NCBI RefSeq assembly: GCF_019422935.1 | Contig: NZ_JAHZCJ010000001.1 | Coordinates: 532,127 to 596,126, forward strand | Direction: 5' to 3' | Length of the DNA stretch: 64,000 bases | From: Desulfovibrio sp. | Lineage (GTDB): Bacteria > Desulfobacterota > Desulfovibrionia > Desulfovibrionales > Desulfovibrionaceae | Part shown: positions 7,791-17,181 of the stretch, piece after piece | Layout of the letters: each line of letters starts with the position of its first letter | Numbering within the stretch: the first letter of the stretch is position 1 | The notes under the pieces: model-generated | What the model was told of the DNA's origin: nothing | Database searches by the model: none | What the model saw: the letters and a program-made list of their open reading frames with translations, nothing else | Made by a program: the position numbers and the translations under genes

Positions 7791-8254
7791 TCACCCCTTC
7801 TGCAACCAAGCGCAGAGCTTCTGGTAGAGCAGCGACACTGAAACGGGCTTGGCGATAAAGTCGTTCATGCCAGCCTCGATGCACAGTTCGCGGTCTTCGG
7901 CAAAGACGTTGGCAGTCATGGCGATAATGGGGATTGTGGCCCCTTGGGGAAGCAGCCGTATCTGCCGTGTGGCTTCCAGGCCGTTGATGTGCTGCATCTG
8001 CATATCCATAAGAATCAGATCATAGGTAGTGGCCTGCACCCGCTCAAGGGCCTTGCCCCCGTCCTCTGCCAGATCAACGATAAAGCCCACATCTTCCAGC
8101 AGGCCTGCGCAATCTCGCGGTTGATAGGCTCATCTTCCACCAGCAGAATGCGCTTGCTGCCAAGCTTTTGCCGGATGGTGCGTTCCGCCTCCTCAGCGCT
8201 GACTCTGGTCGGTTCGTTGACCGGGGGCGCGTCTTTGCGCAGCACGGCAGTGAA
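7791..8254 (-). pseudogene. Truncated, frameshifted copy of hybrid kinase receiver end
   Basis: Matches the last ~150 codons of the kinase at 11092-13548: the tail of the ATPase domain ([18 protein letters not shown]), then a receiver domain with ILLVEDEP and LILMDMQM. A missing base at about 8105 (AGCAGGCC here, AGCAGGGCC in the intact copy) breaks the frame in the receiver. Similarity stops sharply at 8254, so about 80 percent of the gene is absent. The two copies differ at many scattered positions, so the duplication is not recent. No function expected. Confidence 0.85.
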
Positions 8255-8606
8255 GCGAAAGAGATTTTTTGCTGCGGGTTGTTTGTCTTTTTAGGCTTCG
8301 GCTGCGGAACTATATTTTTGCCTTTGGCTCCGGATTTTATTTTAACGTAGTTTAACAAAGAACGAAATAGCTTGAGGTGGAACGTTAAAGCATATGTATT
8401 TTTGATTTCCTCAGCGTATACTGTGTGTTGTATTGTAAAGGTCTGATTTTTTCACAATATGAAGCAAGCAATCTCAGATAGATGTGTATTGAAATCGTCT
8501 ACATACTTGCCAACACGATATGACTATACTAATCTTTAGCAAGATTTTTTGACTCATCAGCGTTAGCAACTCCAGGCTTAGGGATAACCATTCTGAGAGG
8601 TGCCAG
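8255..8606 (+). promoter_or_regulatory. AT-rich upstream region of the multicopper oxidase
   Basis: About 350 bases between the kinase fragment and the oxidase. There is no credible gene. A metal-responsive promoter would be expected here, and TATACT-like hexamers occur at 8416 and 8525, but I could not pair either with a well-spaced -35 element. Base composition is lower in GC than the flanks. Confidence 0.3.
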
Positions 8607-10262
8607 ATGCAGCAAAGTCGCAGAAAATTCCTGTCTCTTTCATCTACAGCGGTCATGCTCGCAATCGGAGCTGACCTTGGCTTTGGTGGCTTACTCCAAG
8701 CCGCGACCTCAAATTTCAGTTCTGCTCAGCTACCAGTTCCGGGCAAGTCGGGCCTCTTTGGGCTGCTCGCCCCTGAAGAAAAAGTTACTCTCACGGCAGC
8801 GGAGGTAAAAGGAGCACTTCCCGCAACTGGCGCGCCCATGCTTGCCTATTCTGCCCAGTATAAAGGAGAGTCATACCTGAACCCTATCCTTGTATTGCGC
8901 AAAGGGCAGCCTTTTGAAACGACGCTAGTAAACGGCCTTGATGAGCCAACCATCATTCATTGGCACGGCGTGGACTGCCCCTGGAAACAGGCAGGGCATC
9001 CATTGTACGCCATTGGGCCGAAGAGCAGTTATGAGTATTCTTTTCCAATCACAAATCGGGCCGGTACCTACTGGTATCATCCACATCCCCACGGTCTGAC
9101 GGCAAAACAGGCATACATGGGCTTGGCTTCTTTCTTCATAGTACGCGATGATGAAGAAGAAACCTTTGCCAAGGAATTTGATTTCCGCCTGAGCGAGACA
9201 GATATTCCCCTTGTAATTCAAGACAAGCGCATCACCCACGATGGACGCCTGGATTATTCTCCATCCAAGGACGATTTGATGATGGGTTATCTGGGAGATA
9301 CCATACTGGTCAACGGCCAGAGCAACCCCACACTCAAAACTTCCACACGTTTGTACCGCTTCCGTCTGCTCAATGGATCCACCGCCCGCATCTACAATCT
9401 TTCGTTTGTTTCAAGCGGCAGGCAGCTTCCCTTCCTGCTGATAGGCAACGATGGCGGTTTCCTTCCTGCACCACAACAAATTGACGGACTCTTCCTCTCC
9501 CCTGGTGAACGCGCGGACATACTGCTGGATATGAGCACCCTGACCACAGGCCAGGAAATCTTTCTTCAAAATATGCCCTTTGATCCCATGCATAATGAAG
9601 GAGAAATGATGGGAATGAGCGGCATGATGAACATGGAGCATTCAACAGGCGCAGCTTCCATGAGCCACGCGAACGGCAGCGGGAACCCGCATGCTATGGG
9701 CGCTGGTGGACATGCCGAAAGTCACGGTGGTCTGGGCGAGGGCAGCACTTACCCCGTTTTGAGGCTGCTGGTGGATGAAAAGGTTACTTATGACAGAAAA
9801 TCACCAACGATTCTTTCTGGCATCCCCGCCCCCCGCATTGAAGGATTTGATCGCCCCATAAGTTTGGCCATGAGGCATATGGGCGGCTGGACTATTAATG
9901 ATCACACTTTTGACATGAACCGTTCGCCCATAGTTGTAAAAAAACGTGGCCCTGAAATTTGGCGTATCAGTAATGCCAAAGCCAGTATGCCCCATCCCAT
10001 GCACCTGCATGGATACTTTTATCGTGTGCTGGAGAGGATCGGCAGTCCCACGCAAGTAAAAAATCGTGCTGTGGATGCTCAGGGCCGTCTTGCTACAGAT
10101 ATGGGCTATAAGGATACCGTGCTGGTCTGGCCTGGTGAGACCGTTACTGTGAGCATTGATTTTTCCAACCCACAATATCCTGGGGAGCAACTGTTCCTCT
10201 TCCATTGCCATAATCTTGAACACGAAGACCAGGGCATGATGCTCAATGTCAGGGTGGTCTAG
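8607..10262 (+). CDS. Multicopper oxidase, Tat-exported (CueO/CopA-like)
   Basis: 551 residues; start supported by GAGAGG 7 bases upstream. The N-terminus QSRRKFLSLSS is a twin-arginine signal, so folded, copper-loaded enzyme is exported to the periplasm. Copper ligand motifs are complete: HWHGVDC and YWYHPHPHG in the first domain, HPMHLHG and HCHNLEHEDQGM in the last. A Met/His-rich insert at about residues 330-375 (MMGMSGMMNMEH) resembles the copper-sensing insert of CueO. Likely role: oxidation of Cu(I) and copper tolerance. The Met-rich periplasmic protein downstream supports this. Confidence 0.92.
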   Translation: MQQSRRKFLSLSSTAVMLAIGADLGFGGLLQAATSNFSSAQLPVPGKSGLFGLLAPEEKVTLTAAEVKGALPATGAPMLAYSAQYKGESYLNPILVLRKGQPFETTLVNGLDEPTIIHWHGVDCPWKQAGHPLYAIGPKSSYEYSFPITNRAGTYWYHPHPHGLTAKQAYMGLASFFIVRDDEEETFAKEFDFRLSETDIPLVIQDKRITHDGRLDYSPSKDDLMMGYLGDTILVNGQSNPTLKTSTRLYRFRLLNGSTARIYNLSFVSSGRQLPFLLIGNDGGFLPAPQQIDGLFLSPGERADILLDMSTLTTGQEIFLQNMPFDPMHNEGEMMGMSGMMNMEHSTGAASMSHANGSGNPHAMGAGGHAESHGGLGEGSTYPVLRLLVDEKVTYDRKSPTILSGIPAPRIEGFDRPISLAMRHMGGWTINDHTFDMNRSPIVVKKRGPEIWRISNAKASMPHPMHLHGYFYRVLERIGSPTQVKNRAVDAQGRLATDMGYKDTVLVWPGETVTVSIDFSNPQYPGEQLFLFHCHNLEHEDQGMMLNVRVV

Positions 10263-10408
10263 TCCGCAGGCCAGCCCAGCTTAAGCCGATGCTGGTAGGC
10301 ACATCCGGTAGTCGTAAGCTGGGGCTGGACATTTCATAGCATTTTGATATGTAATGAAGGTGGATTTAAAAGCAAACGCGCAAACACCCCCCAACACGGA
10401 GAGGTATC

Positions 10409-10987
10409 ATGAAATCTTCAAAAATTATTCTTCCCATCCTTCTGGCTGCAACAATGGTTGGCACCACTGCCTATTCCACCACTGCGGCGGCCATGGACGG
10501 TAAAATGGGAGGTTGTGGCATGATGGGTGGTTCTGAAATGGGCCCCATGATGCCGCATATGGGTATGGGGGCAATCCCCCCCGGTATGGTCAAGCATGTC
10601 AAAGGTCAGCTGAAGCCCGAACAGGTGGCTCAATTTGACGCGGCTCTCAAGGATTACAGCAAAAAAATTGAGCCCACGCAGCAGGCACTGTTTGTCAAGC
10701 ATGAAGAACTGAAGGCCCTGCAACATGCGACAAACCCGGATGTGAAGGCTGTAAGCAAGACAGCCACCGAGCTTGTGCAGATTGTCAGCAAACTCAAGTC
10801 AGAGCGTGAAGCCTTTGAAGACAAGATTACAAAAGATTTTGGCATCAAAGATTTGCACGGTGGCATGATGGAAGGAGGTATGATGGGCGGTATGATGGGC
10901 GGCATGAAGCATGATGCCATGGGGCAGACTCCCCCGGCAGCCGCAGCAGATCAAGCGCCCGCAGGGCATGAAGGGCATAAGCAATAA
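10409..10987 (+). CDS. Met-rich periplasmic metal-binding protein, Spy/CpxP/ZraP-like
   Basis: 192 residues with a cleavable signal peptide (residues 1-28, ending TTAAAMDG). Two Met/His-rich blocks flank a helical core: MGGCGMMGGSEMGPMMPHM near residue 35, and GGMMEGGMMGGMMGGMKH near 155. The core LKPEQVAQFDAALKDY with long amphipathic helices fits the heavy-metal sensor/chaperone family of ZraP and CnrR. It likely buffers copper or other soft metals in the periplasm. It lies 146 bases downstream of the oxidase on the same strand and ends at a strong terminator shared with the convergent kinase. Confidence 0.75.
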   Translation: MKSSKIILPILLAATMVGTTAYSTTAAAMDGKMGGCGMMGGSEMGPMMPHMGMGAIPPGMVKHVKGQLKPEQVAQFDAALKDYSKKIEPTQQALFVKHEELKALQHATNPDVKAVSKTATELVQIVSKLKSEREAFEDKITKDFGIKDLHGGMMEGGMMGGMMGGMKHDAMGQTPPAAAADQAPAGHEGHKQ

Positions 10988-11020
10988 ACGAAAAGCGTTG
11001 AACAAAATCTGAAAATCTGG

Positions 11021-11069
11021 ATTGGGGATAGGGGTATTGTTAGGTACCCCTACCCCCAATTACTTTTTT
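11021..11069. terminator. Bidirectional terminator between metal protein and kinase
   Basis: A 16-base stem (ATTGGGGATAGGGGTA against its complement, one mismatch) with an 8-base loop, followed by six T at 11064-11069. It lies between the stops of two convergent genes. Confidence 0.85.
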
Positions 11070-11091
11070 AGTTGCCAGTAGGTTGCTCTTT

Positions 11092-13548
11092 TCACTTCTG
11101 CTTCTGCAACCACGCGCAGAGCTTCTGGTAGAGCAGCGACACTGAAACGGGCTTGGCGATAAAGTCGTTCATGCCAGCCTCGATGCACAGTTCGCGGTCT
11201 TCGGCAAAGGCGTTGGCAGTCATGGCGATAATGGGGATTGTGGCCCCTTCGGGGAGCAGCCGAATCTGACGGGTGGCCTCCAGTCCGTTGATGTGCGGCA
11301 TCTGCATATCCATAAGAATCAGGTCATACGTTGCTGCCTGCACCCGCTCAATGGCCTTGCCGCCGTCTTCCGCAAGGTCAACGATAAAGCCCACGTCTTC
11401 CAGCAGGGCCTGGGCAATCTCACGGTTGATGGGCTCGTCTTCCACCAGCAAAATGCGCTTGCTGCCAAGCTTTTGCCGGATGGTGCGTTCCGCCTCCTCA
11501 GCGCTGACTCTGGTCGGTTCGTTGACCGGGGGCGCGTCTTTGCGCAGCACTGCAGTGAACCAGAACGTGCTGCCCTTGCCCTCCGCACTGGTCATTCCCG
11601 CCTTGCCGCCCATGAGTTCCGCAAGCTTTTTGGTGATGGCAAGGCCAAGGCCAGTGCCGCCGTATTTGCGGCTCATGGAGTTGTCCGCCTGTTCAAAGGC
11701 GCTGAAAAGGCGCGGCTGCATCTCCGGGCTGATGCCGATGCCTGTGTCTTCCACCTCAAAGCGGTACGTCACTGTGCTGTCAGTCTGTGATTCCGGGCGC
11801 ACTGCCACCTTAACATAGCCGTGATCCGTAAACTTGAGCGCATTGGTGGCAAGGTTGAGCAAGGCCTGCTGCAACCGGCTGTCGTCGCCATAGACGGGGC
11901 AGGTTTCCGGCGCGGCATCCATAATCAGCTCAATGCCTTTTTCCTGCGCTTTCTGGCCCAGAATGGACGAGATGTTTTCAAGCAGGGTCGAAACATGCAC
12001 GGGCACATGCTGCAGCACGAACTTTCCGGCTTCGATTTTTGATAATTCCAAAACATTGTTGATGATTTCCAGCAAATGGCTGCTGGCGATCTCGATCTTG
12101 GTGAGCTTTTCCACCTGGCTGGGATTAAGGCCCGATTTGCGCAAAATATGGATCATGCCCGTGATGGCGTTCAGAGGGGTGCGGATCTCGTGGCTCATGT
12201 TGGCGAGGAAGGCACTCTTGGCAACGCTGCCAGCCTCTGCCGCGTTTTTGGCAATAATCAGATCCTGGGTGCGCGATTCCACCAGCGCCTCAAGCCGGTC
12301 ACGGTGGGCCGCAAGCTCGGCCTCAACCTGCTTGCGCTCCGTAATATCCTTAACCAATCCGATAGCCACCCATTTGCCCTGCATGTTCATGGTTGACAGC
12401 GCAAGCTCAATGGCAAATTCCTGCCCATTCTTGCGCAGGGCAGTCAGCTCCACGCCAGAACCGAGAAAAACCCCCTGTCCGCTGGAGCAAAAGTCTTTCA
12501 GGCCATCTGCCATTTTATCGCGGAAGCGGGGCGGAACCAGAAACTCGTGTAAAACCCGCCCCATAACCTCGTCTGCCGTATAGCCAAAAATAGTCTCTGC
12601 CGCCTTGTTCCAAAAGATAATGCGCCCGGAGCAATTCAGCAGAATCAGCGCGTCCTTGATGCTGTTTGTGGTCAGGCGGAAGCGTTCCTCACTTTCTCGC
12701 AGGGTTTGCTCGCGCTTCTGGATTTCTTTGCTCATCTTGTTGATGGAGTCGGCCAGATCGCCAATTTCATCTTTGCCCATTGATTCGGCCCGCGCGCTGT
12801 AATCGCCCGCAGCAAGTTTTTTGGTGCTTTCTTCCAGCCTCGCCAGACGTGCAACAACGTATTTGTTGAGCAGGCCGCCAAGCGCAAGCAAGAGCACCAG
12901 ATACCCAACAAGGCGCATGGCAAGCTGAAAGACCCACTCGGAATAGTATTCCTGACGCATCTCCTGCGTGGGCATGTAAATGCTGACCATGCCCCGGATA
13001 TCGCCATTTTTGTAGTCGTAGGCATCTGCATAGTTGGCAGCAATGGATTGGGGGGCGTTTTCGCGGCTGCCATGACATCGCAGGCAGTATTCCTCAACCC
13101 TGATGGGGCTGGTGTAGTGATAGTAGGCAAGGCCGTTTTCAGTCACTTCGACCATTCGGCTTTTGGCTTCAGGGTTGGCCTTGAACCATGCCAGGGCCTC
13201 AAGCTCAAAAGAATTTGCCATGTTGGCGGGGTTGCGCGGCCTGTCAGACACATTGCTGAACCTGAGCCCGCTGGTGCTCCAGTTATGGAACTCGGTTGAA
13301 ATTCTGGAGAGTGCATGCGCAGGCAAAAAGCCGATTGTGGCATCGGTTACTGGCAGCCCGCTATCAATGAATTGCTTTTGATAGATACGGCGGATGGACA
13401 TGATAATGGCGCGGATATCTTCTGCGTCACGTCCCAGCTCTGTGCGGATGGAAGATTCAATTTCGTGGTAGCCAAAATAGATATCTGCACAAACGATTAT
13501 GCCGATAATTACAGTGGTAAGGCACCAAACCTTGTACTTGATGCGCAT
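11092..13548 (-). CDS. Hybrid sensor histidine kinase with haem-c type sensor domain
   Basis: 818 residues; start supported by GAGG 6 bases upstream. A membrane helix at 8-24 is followed by a periplasmic Tll0287/DUF3365-like sensor containing a CLRCH haem-c motif at residues 155-159. A second helix (about 208-228) leads to HAMP, PAS (about 285-400), HisKA with phospho-acceptor His in [12 protein letters not shown], HATPase with DTGIGIS and GGTGLGL, and a C-terminal receiver ([16 protein letters not shown]). It probably senses redox state, gas or metal through the haem and signals by phosphorelay. No separate response regulator is adjacent. It converges on the copper genes, suggesting but not proving a link. 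Confidence 0.9.
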   Translation of the reverse strand: MRIKYKVWCLTTVIIGIIVCADIYFGYHEIESSIRTELGRDAEDIRAIIMSIRRIYQKQFIDSGLPVTDATIGFLPAHALSRISTEFHNWSTSGLRFSNVSDRPRNPANMANSFELEALAWFKANPEAKSRMVEVTENGLAYYHYTSPIRVEEYCLRCHGSRENAPQSIAANYADAYDYKNGDIRGMVSIYMPTQEMRQEYYSEWVFQLAMRLVGYLVLLLALGGLLNKYVVARLARLEESTKKLAAGDYSARAESMGKDEIGDLADSINKMSKEIQKREQTLRESEERFRLTTNSIKDALILLNCSGRIIFWNKAAETIFGYTADEVMGRVLHEFLVPPRFRDKMADGLKDFCSSGQGVFLGSGVELTALRKNGQEFAIELALSTMNMQGKWVAIGLVKDITERKQVEAELAAHRDRLEALVESRTQDLIIAKNAAEAGSVAKSAFLANMSHEIRTPLNAITGMIHILRKSGLNPSQVEKLTKIEIASSHLLEIINNVLELSKIEAGKFVLQHVPVHVSTLLENISSILGQKAQEKGIELIMDAAPETCPVYGDDSRLQQALLNLATNALKFTDHGYVKVAVRPESQTDSTVTYRFEVEDTGIGISPEMQPRLFSAFEQADNSMSRKYGGTGLGLAITKKLAELMGGKAGMTSAEGKGSTFWFTAVLRKDAPPVNEPTRVSAEEAERTIRQKLGSKRILLVEDEPINREIAQALLEDVGFIVDLAEDGGKAIERVQAATYDLILMDMQMPHINGLEATRQIRLLPEGATIPIIAMTANAFAEDRELCIEAGMNDFIAKPVSVSLLYQKLCAWLQKQK
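11101..11559 (-). repeat. Intact copy of a ~459-base direct repeat
   Basis: This 3' part of the kinase gene matches 7797-8254 in the same orientation with roughly 30 scattered differences and one indel. The two copies bracket the oxidase and Met-rich protein genes, about 2.85 kb apart. Confidence 0.9.
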
Positions 13549-13912
13549 AGCAGCCTCTCAGTAAGCCTTTGGCGCGTTATCAGTCTCAGGCCCGTGGTCT
13601 TGCGATGTGCGTTGTATCTAGAGATGCGGGAAGATGAGGCAGGAAAAACAGACCAATAACAAGTATGACTTGGAAAATACATTGTATTGTCTGTATAAAT
13701 CAAAATTTTTGTGAATATATAGTCGTATGATGATTATGTCAAAATAATACTCATATCATATGAGGTTATTTCAATATTTAAAAAATCATATATTTTACGT
13801 TGATAGATGTGTGATGAATTTTATGCGCGAGATGTATGTTATTTTTTATTGTTAGGTTGCTAATTAAAAGCATGTCTCTGTTCACATATCTGCTACAACA
13901 CATGATTAATAT
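13549..13912. other. AT-rich gap: kinase promoter side and operon tail
   Basis: About 360 bases holding the promoter side of the leftward kinase gene and the downstream end of the leftward MoxR operon. Base composition is clearly AT-rich between 13660 and 13900. I see no gene, no clear terminator hairpin and no confident promoter hexamers. Confidence 0.4.
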
Positions 13913-14395
13913 TTATTGTCCTTGGGCTTGTGCCCCGGCGGCAAGGCGCAAAAAGCGTTCTGCAAGCAGGTTGGGGGCAAGCATCACCTTGGCGGCGGCA
14001 GAGGTTTGCACGCAGCCGCTCATGCTCATGGGCTGGCTGCTGTCTGCCCTTTCAATTTCTGCTTCCAATGCCGCGCGCAGGCGCTGAAACGATTCTTTCA
14101 CTTCCGGGTATTCGTTGTTTTCGCGCCAGGGCAGGGTGAGGCTGCGCGTCCACGAATGCCCCTTGTGTGATGGGGCCTCAAGGGTGTGAAAACGGGTTGG
14201 GGTGTAACCCTGCGCCCTCTCGAACAGGCCGGGATAGCAGTAATCCTGCCGTTCTTCTTCCGGCTGCGGAATGGTTGAAACTATGCTTACTATGGGCAGG
14301 GCCAGGGCTTTTTCGTGTTCTTCAAGCCGCACGGAATATTGCAGGATAGGCCGCATGTAGCCGCGTTTTTTGGTTATTTTCCATTCAATCTGCAT
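13913..14395 (-). CDS. Hypothetical protein of the MoxR/VWA operon
   Basis: 160 residues from the ATG at 14395, preceded by GAGG with a 5-base gap; the open frame extends further upstream but that part overlaps no ribosome site and has no protein-like character. The sequence MQIEWKITKKRGYMRPILQY is soluble, with no signal or membrane segment. I recognise no named domain. It starts 74 bases after the metallopeptidase/VWA gene and is the last gene of a three-gene leftward operon, so it may be a substrate, inhibitor or adaptor of that ATPase system. Confidence 0.7.
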   Translation of the reverse strand: MQIEWKITKKRGYMRPILQYSVRLEEHEKALALPIVSIVSTIPQPEEERQDYCYPGLFERAQGYTPTRFHTLEAPSHKGHSWTRSLTLPWRENNEYPEVKESFQRLRAALEAEIERADSSQPMSMSGCVQTSAAAKVMLAPNLLAERFLRLAAGAQAQGQ

Positions 14396-14469
14396 GGCTA
14401 CCTCGTGTGTGGGCTGGTGTGTTGGTTGGGGGCTGGCATCAATTAAAGCGTCCGATTCTTGCGGTCGGT

Positions 14470-15954
14470 TCAGACCGTGCCCAGCGCAGCAGCGGGTTCC
14501 GTCAGGCATATCACCTGGCCAAATGGCGGCTGCTGCTCGTGCGGGGCACTGCAAATCCACAGCACGGGATAGTCCGGCTCGGCGGGGTAGCGGTCGCACT
14601 CCAGATCGGTAAACCAGATCAGGCAGGTGAGGGCCAGCCGCTCGCCTTCAATATGCGCGCACACAGGGCGGTAATCCGTACCGCCGCCGCCCACGGGCGC
14701 CAGGCTGGCGGGCATGTCCATACGCGTAAGCGTGAGGGTTTTCTGCACCTTTGTGTCGTGAAACAGCACTGTGAGCGTGGTGTCGTAGGCTTCAAGCACG
14801 GTTGCAAGCTCTGCGCAAAACATGGCCAGCGCCTGTTCGTCCACCGAGCCGGAGCAGTCCACAGCCAGCGCCACGTGGGGCAGGCGGGCCTCCCGCCGGG
14901 CAGGCAGGTAGATGTCCTGGTACAGATAGCGGCGGTTGGGCGTTGTCCAAGAATAGTCGTTTTGCGCGCACTGCTCCAAAAAACGCTGCAAAAGTGTGCG
15001 CCAGTCCAGCTTGGGCCTCCACGCCCGGTCAAGCTGCCGGGCCAGACCTGCGGGCATGCTGCCCATATTGCGGGCGCGCTGCATGGCTTGCATCATGGCG
15101 ATATCCGCCTCCTGCTCGGCGGCCTTGAGGGCCTGATCGTTCTGCATGCCCTGAGCATCTGGGTGATCCTGCACCTCACCGGTGAAGCTGGTCTTGCCCT
15201 CTGATTGTTCCGGGCGGCCTTTTTCGCGTTTGGCTGCGGCCTTGTTGCCAGCGGCGGACTGCGGGTCGGCGTCTTCGTCCTTTTGCTGCTTGCTGTTTTG
15301 CGCGCCTTGCGGAGTGGGCTGCTCCTGTTGCTCTGTGTGCTTGCCGCCATCAAAGGCGGTTGCGCCAGCACCCTCAGTCTGTTCCGTGCCCTGAGCGACC
15401 TGCGCGTTCTGCGCGCCCTTGTTGGTGGGGGCGTCTTGCAGGCTTGCCAATGCGTCAAAGATTTCATCCGCATTCATGCCCGCATAGGCCGGATTGTGCG
15501 CAAAACCCTTAGGCAAGGTAAAGCCTGACTCCACCAAGATGTGATTGATTGCCAGATCGCAGGCGCGGTTCCACAGCTTTGCCTCGCGGCCTTTGCGGCG
15601 CAGATGATGCCCGAAGGCCAGATGCAGAACCTCGTGCGCCATTGCCCCCACCAGCGATTTTTGCGAAAGGGCCGTGGAGAATGCCGGGTTGTAGCCAAGG
15701 GTTTTGCCGTCTGTCCACATATCTGCGCAGGTTGGGTCTGCCTTTAAGCGCAGGCGCAGGGCCAGAGAGCCGAAGAAGGGATGCTCCATGACCAACGCTG
15801 CGCGGGCGTGCGTGATGCAGTGCTGGGCCGCCAGGGTTGCATCGTTGGCGTCATTTGCAGGAGCTGGCTTTTGCTGGTTTGGCAGCTGTGGCAGCGGGTG
15901 TGGAGCGCAAGGCGCACTGTCTGCGCTGGGTTGCTGGTTCTCGAATGTGTGCAT
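14470..15954 (-). CDS. Putative metallopeptidase with C-terminal VWA-like domain (DUF2201 type)
   Basis: 494 residues. The N-terminal half carries a zinc-protease motif HEVLHLAFGHH near residue 108, in the DUF2201 N-terminal domain. A long low-complexity, Gln/Ala/Lys-rich linker covers about 190-290. The C-terminal VWA-like domain has the MIDAS-type motif AVDCSGSVD and a later GGGTDYRP. Such proteins pair with MoxR AAA+ ATPases that remodel or activate partner proteins. Start is 3 bases after the MoxR stop, indicating translational coupling. Targets are unknown. The intact HExxH-type motif argues for real peptidase activity. Confidence 0.82.
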   Translation of the reverse strand: MHTFENQQPSADSAPCAPHPLPQLPNQQKPAPANDANDATLAAQHCITHARAALVMEHPFFGSLALRLRLKADPTCADMWTDGKTLGYNPAFSTALSQKSLVGAMAHEVLHLAFGHHLRRKGREAKLWNRACDLAINHILVESGFTLPKGFAHNPAYAGMNADEIFDALASLQDAPTNKGAQNAQVAQGTEQTEGAGATAFDGGKHTEQQEQPTPQGAQNSKQQKDEDADPQSAAGNKAAAKREKGRPEQSEGKTSFTGEVQDHPDAQGMQNDQALKAAEQEADIAMMQAMQRARNMGSMPAGLARQLDRAWRPKLDWRTLLQRFLEQCAQNDYSWTTPNRRYLYQDIYLPARREARLPHVALAVDCSGSVDEQALAMFCAELATVLEAYDTTLTVLFHDTKVQKTLTLTRMDMPASLAPVGGGGTDYRPVCAHIEGERLALTCLIWFTDLECDRYPAEPDYPVLWICSAPHEQQPPFGQVICLTEPAAALGTV

Positions 15955-15957
15955 GGC

Positions 15958-16950
15958 TTAAAGCAGAACTTCCGCGTTTTTTTCCGCCCAGCGGTTGAAG
16001 GCCGGGGTGTTCACCACCTCCGTATTCTGGCAGACGGCATCGCGCATAAGCAGCACACTGAATTCTGCGGGCAGGCGCTCGGCATAGGCGGTGAGGGCAT
16101 CCATGGTGTCTTCTGCGGCGCGCAGGCTCAGGGCCTCGCATGTGGCGTACAGGGCGGCAGGCTCCTGAGGCACGGTTGCGGCCTCTGGCTGTGCCAGGAT
16201 GGAATCCACTGTGGGCAGCTCGCGCCATACAGAGAGAAAACCCATGAACTCCGCAGCAGCTGCGGGGCCAACTGTGCCCTGAAACAGCTCGTATTCCAAC
16301 TCGCGGCCGGGTGCTGCCTCCAGCATGCGTGAAACAAATTCCCATGAACGGGGCGAGGCAAAGGCTTTTTCCATGCGCTGCGGGGCAAAATCGTGCAGCA
16401 AGCGGGGGCGAAAACGCAAAAAGGCGCAGACCTCGCGGCGAATGCCCGCTCCCTGCGCCCAGGCGAGCCAGTCGTCAAGGCTGGCGTCAAACTCCAGATG
16501 CACCATGCGGTTGGCCAGGGCAGAAGGCATGCGGTACGAGACGGCCTTGTCCTTCTCCCTGTTGCCGGCGGCTACGATAGACCAGCCATCCGGCAGGCGG
16601 TATTCACCAATGGCTCTGTCGAGTATGAGCTGATAACAGGCCGCCTGCACCAGCGGCGGGGCGGCGTTGAGTTCATCAAGAAAGAGGATGCCCTGCGGCG
16701 GATCGCCCGGCCCGGGCAGAAAGGCTGGCGGGCACCAGACGGCGGTTCCAGCATCTGTAAGGCGCGGCAAGCCGCGCAGGTCAACAGGGTCAAGCAGCAC
16801 GGCGCGGATGTCGCGCAGGGCCATGCCCCGCATGGCTGCCACCTGGGACACTATCTGGCTTTTGCCCACGCCAGGGGCGCCCCATAAAAATACGGGCTGA
16901 TGAATGCTGGTGAGGGTCTGCAAAGCGGAAATAACCTGTGAAGGCGTCAT
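15958..16950 (-). CDS. MoxR-family AAA+ ATPase
   Basis: 330 residues, start preceded by AGGAAG. Walker A is GAPGVGKSQ near residue 25; Walker B is ILFLDELNAAPP; sensor-1 type Asn follows in SIVAAGNREKD. The length and spacing match MoxR/RavA-type ATPases without extra domains. It heads a leftward operon with the metallopeptidase-VWA protein and a small hypothetical. MoxR-VWA pairs act as chaperones for metal insertion or complex assembly in known cases. No metalloenzyme gene within the operon reveals its client. Confidence 0.88.
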   Translation of the reverse strand: MTPSQVISALQTLTSIHQPVFLWGAPGVGKSQIVSQVAAMRGMALRDIRAVLLDPVDLRGLPRLTDAGTAVWCPPAFLPGPGDPPQGILFLDELNAAPPLVQAACYQLILDRAIGEYRLPDGWSIVAAGNREKDKAVSYRMPSALANRMVHLEFDASLDDWLAWAQGAGIRREVCAFLRFRPRLLHDFAPQRMEKAFASPRSWEFVSRMLEAAPGRELEYELFQGTVGPAAAAEFMGFLSVWRELPTVDSILAQPEAATVPQEPAALYATCEALSLRAAEDTMDALTAYAERLPAEFSVLLMRDAVCQNTEVVNTPAFNRWAEKNAEVLL

Positions 16951-17181
16951 GTTTCTTCCTGAAATAGCTGTGATTGAAGGAGGGCAGCGTGCATTTGTTC
17001 GCGGATTGAGGCACCCGATGAATTAGGAATATGAAGAAAAAGAAATTGAAAGTCAATATCAATTGATGGCGAGGGAGCGTAATGCAATGGCATGGGATTA
17101 GGGCGGAAGGTGCCCCGCTAAGGCATGAGCCTTGCCGCCGCATAAAACAGTTTAGCGAAGTGCCCCATAGGGGGGCTTGCT

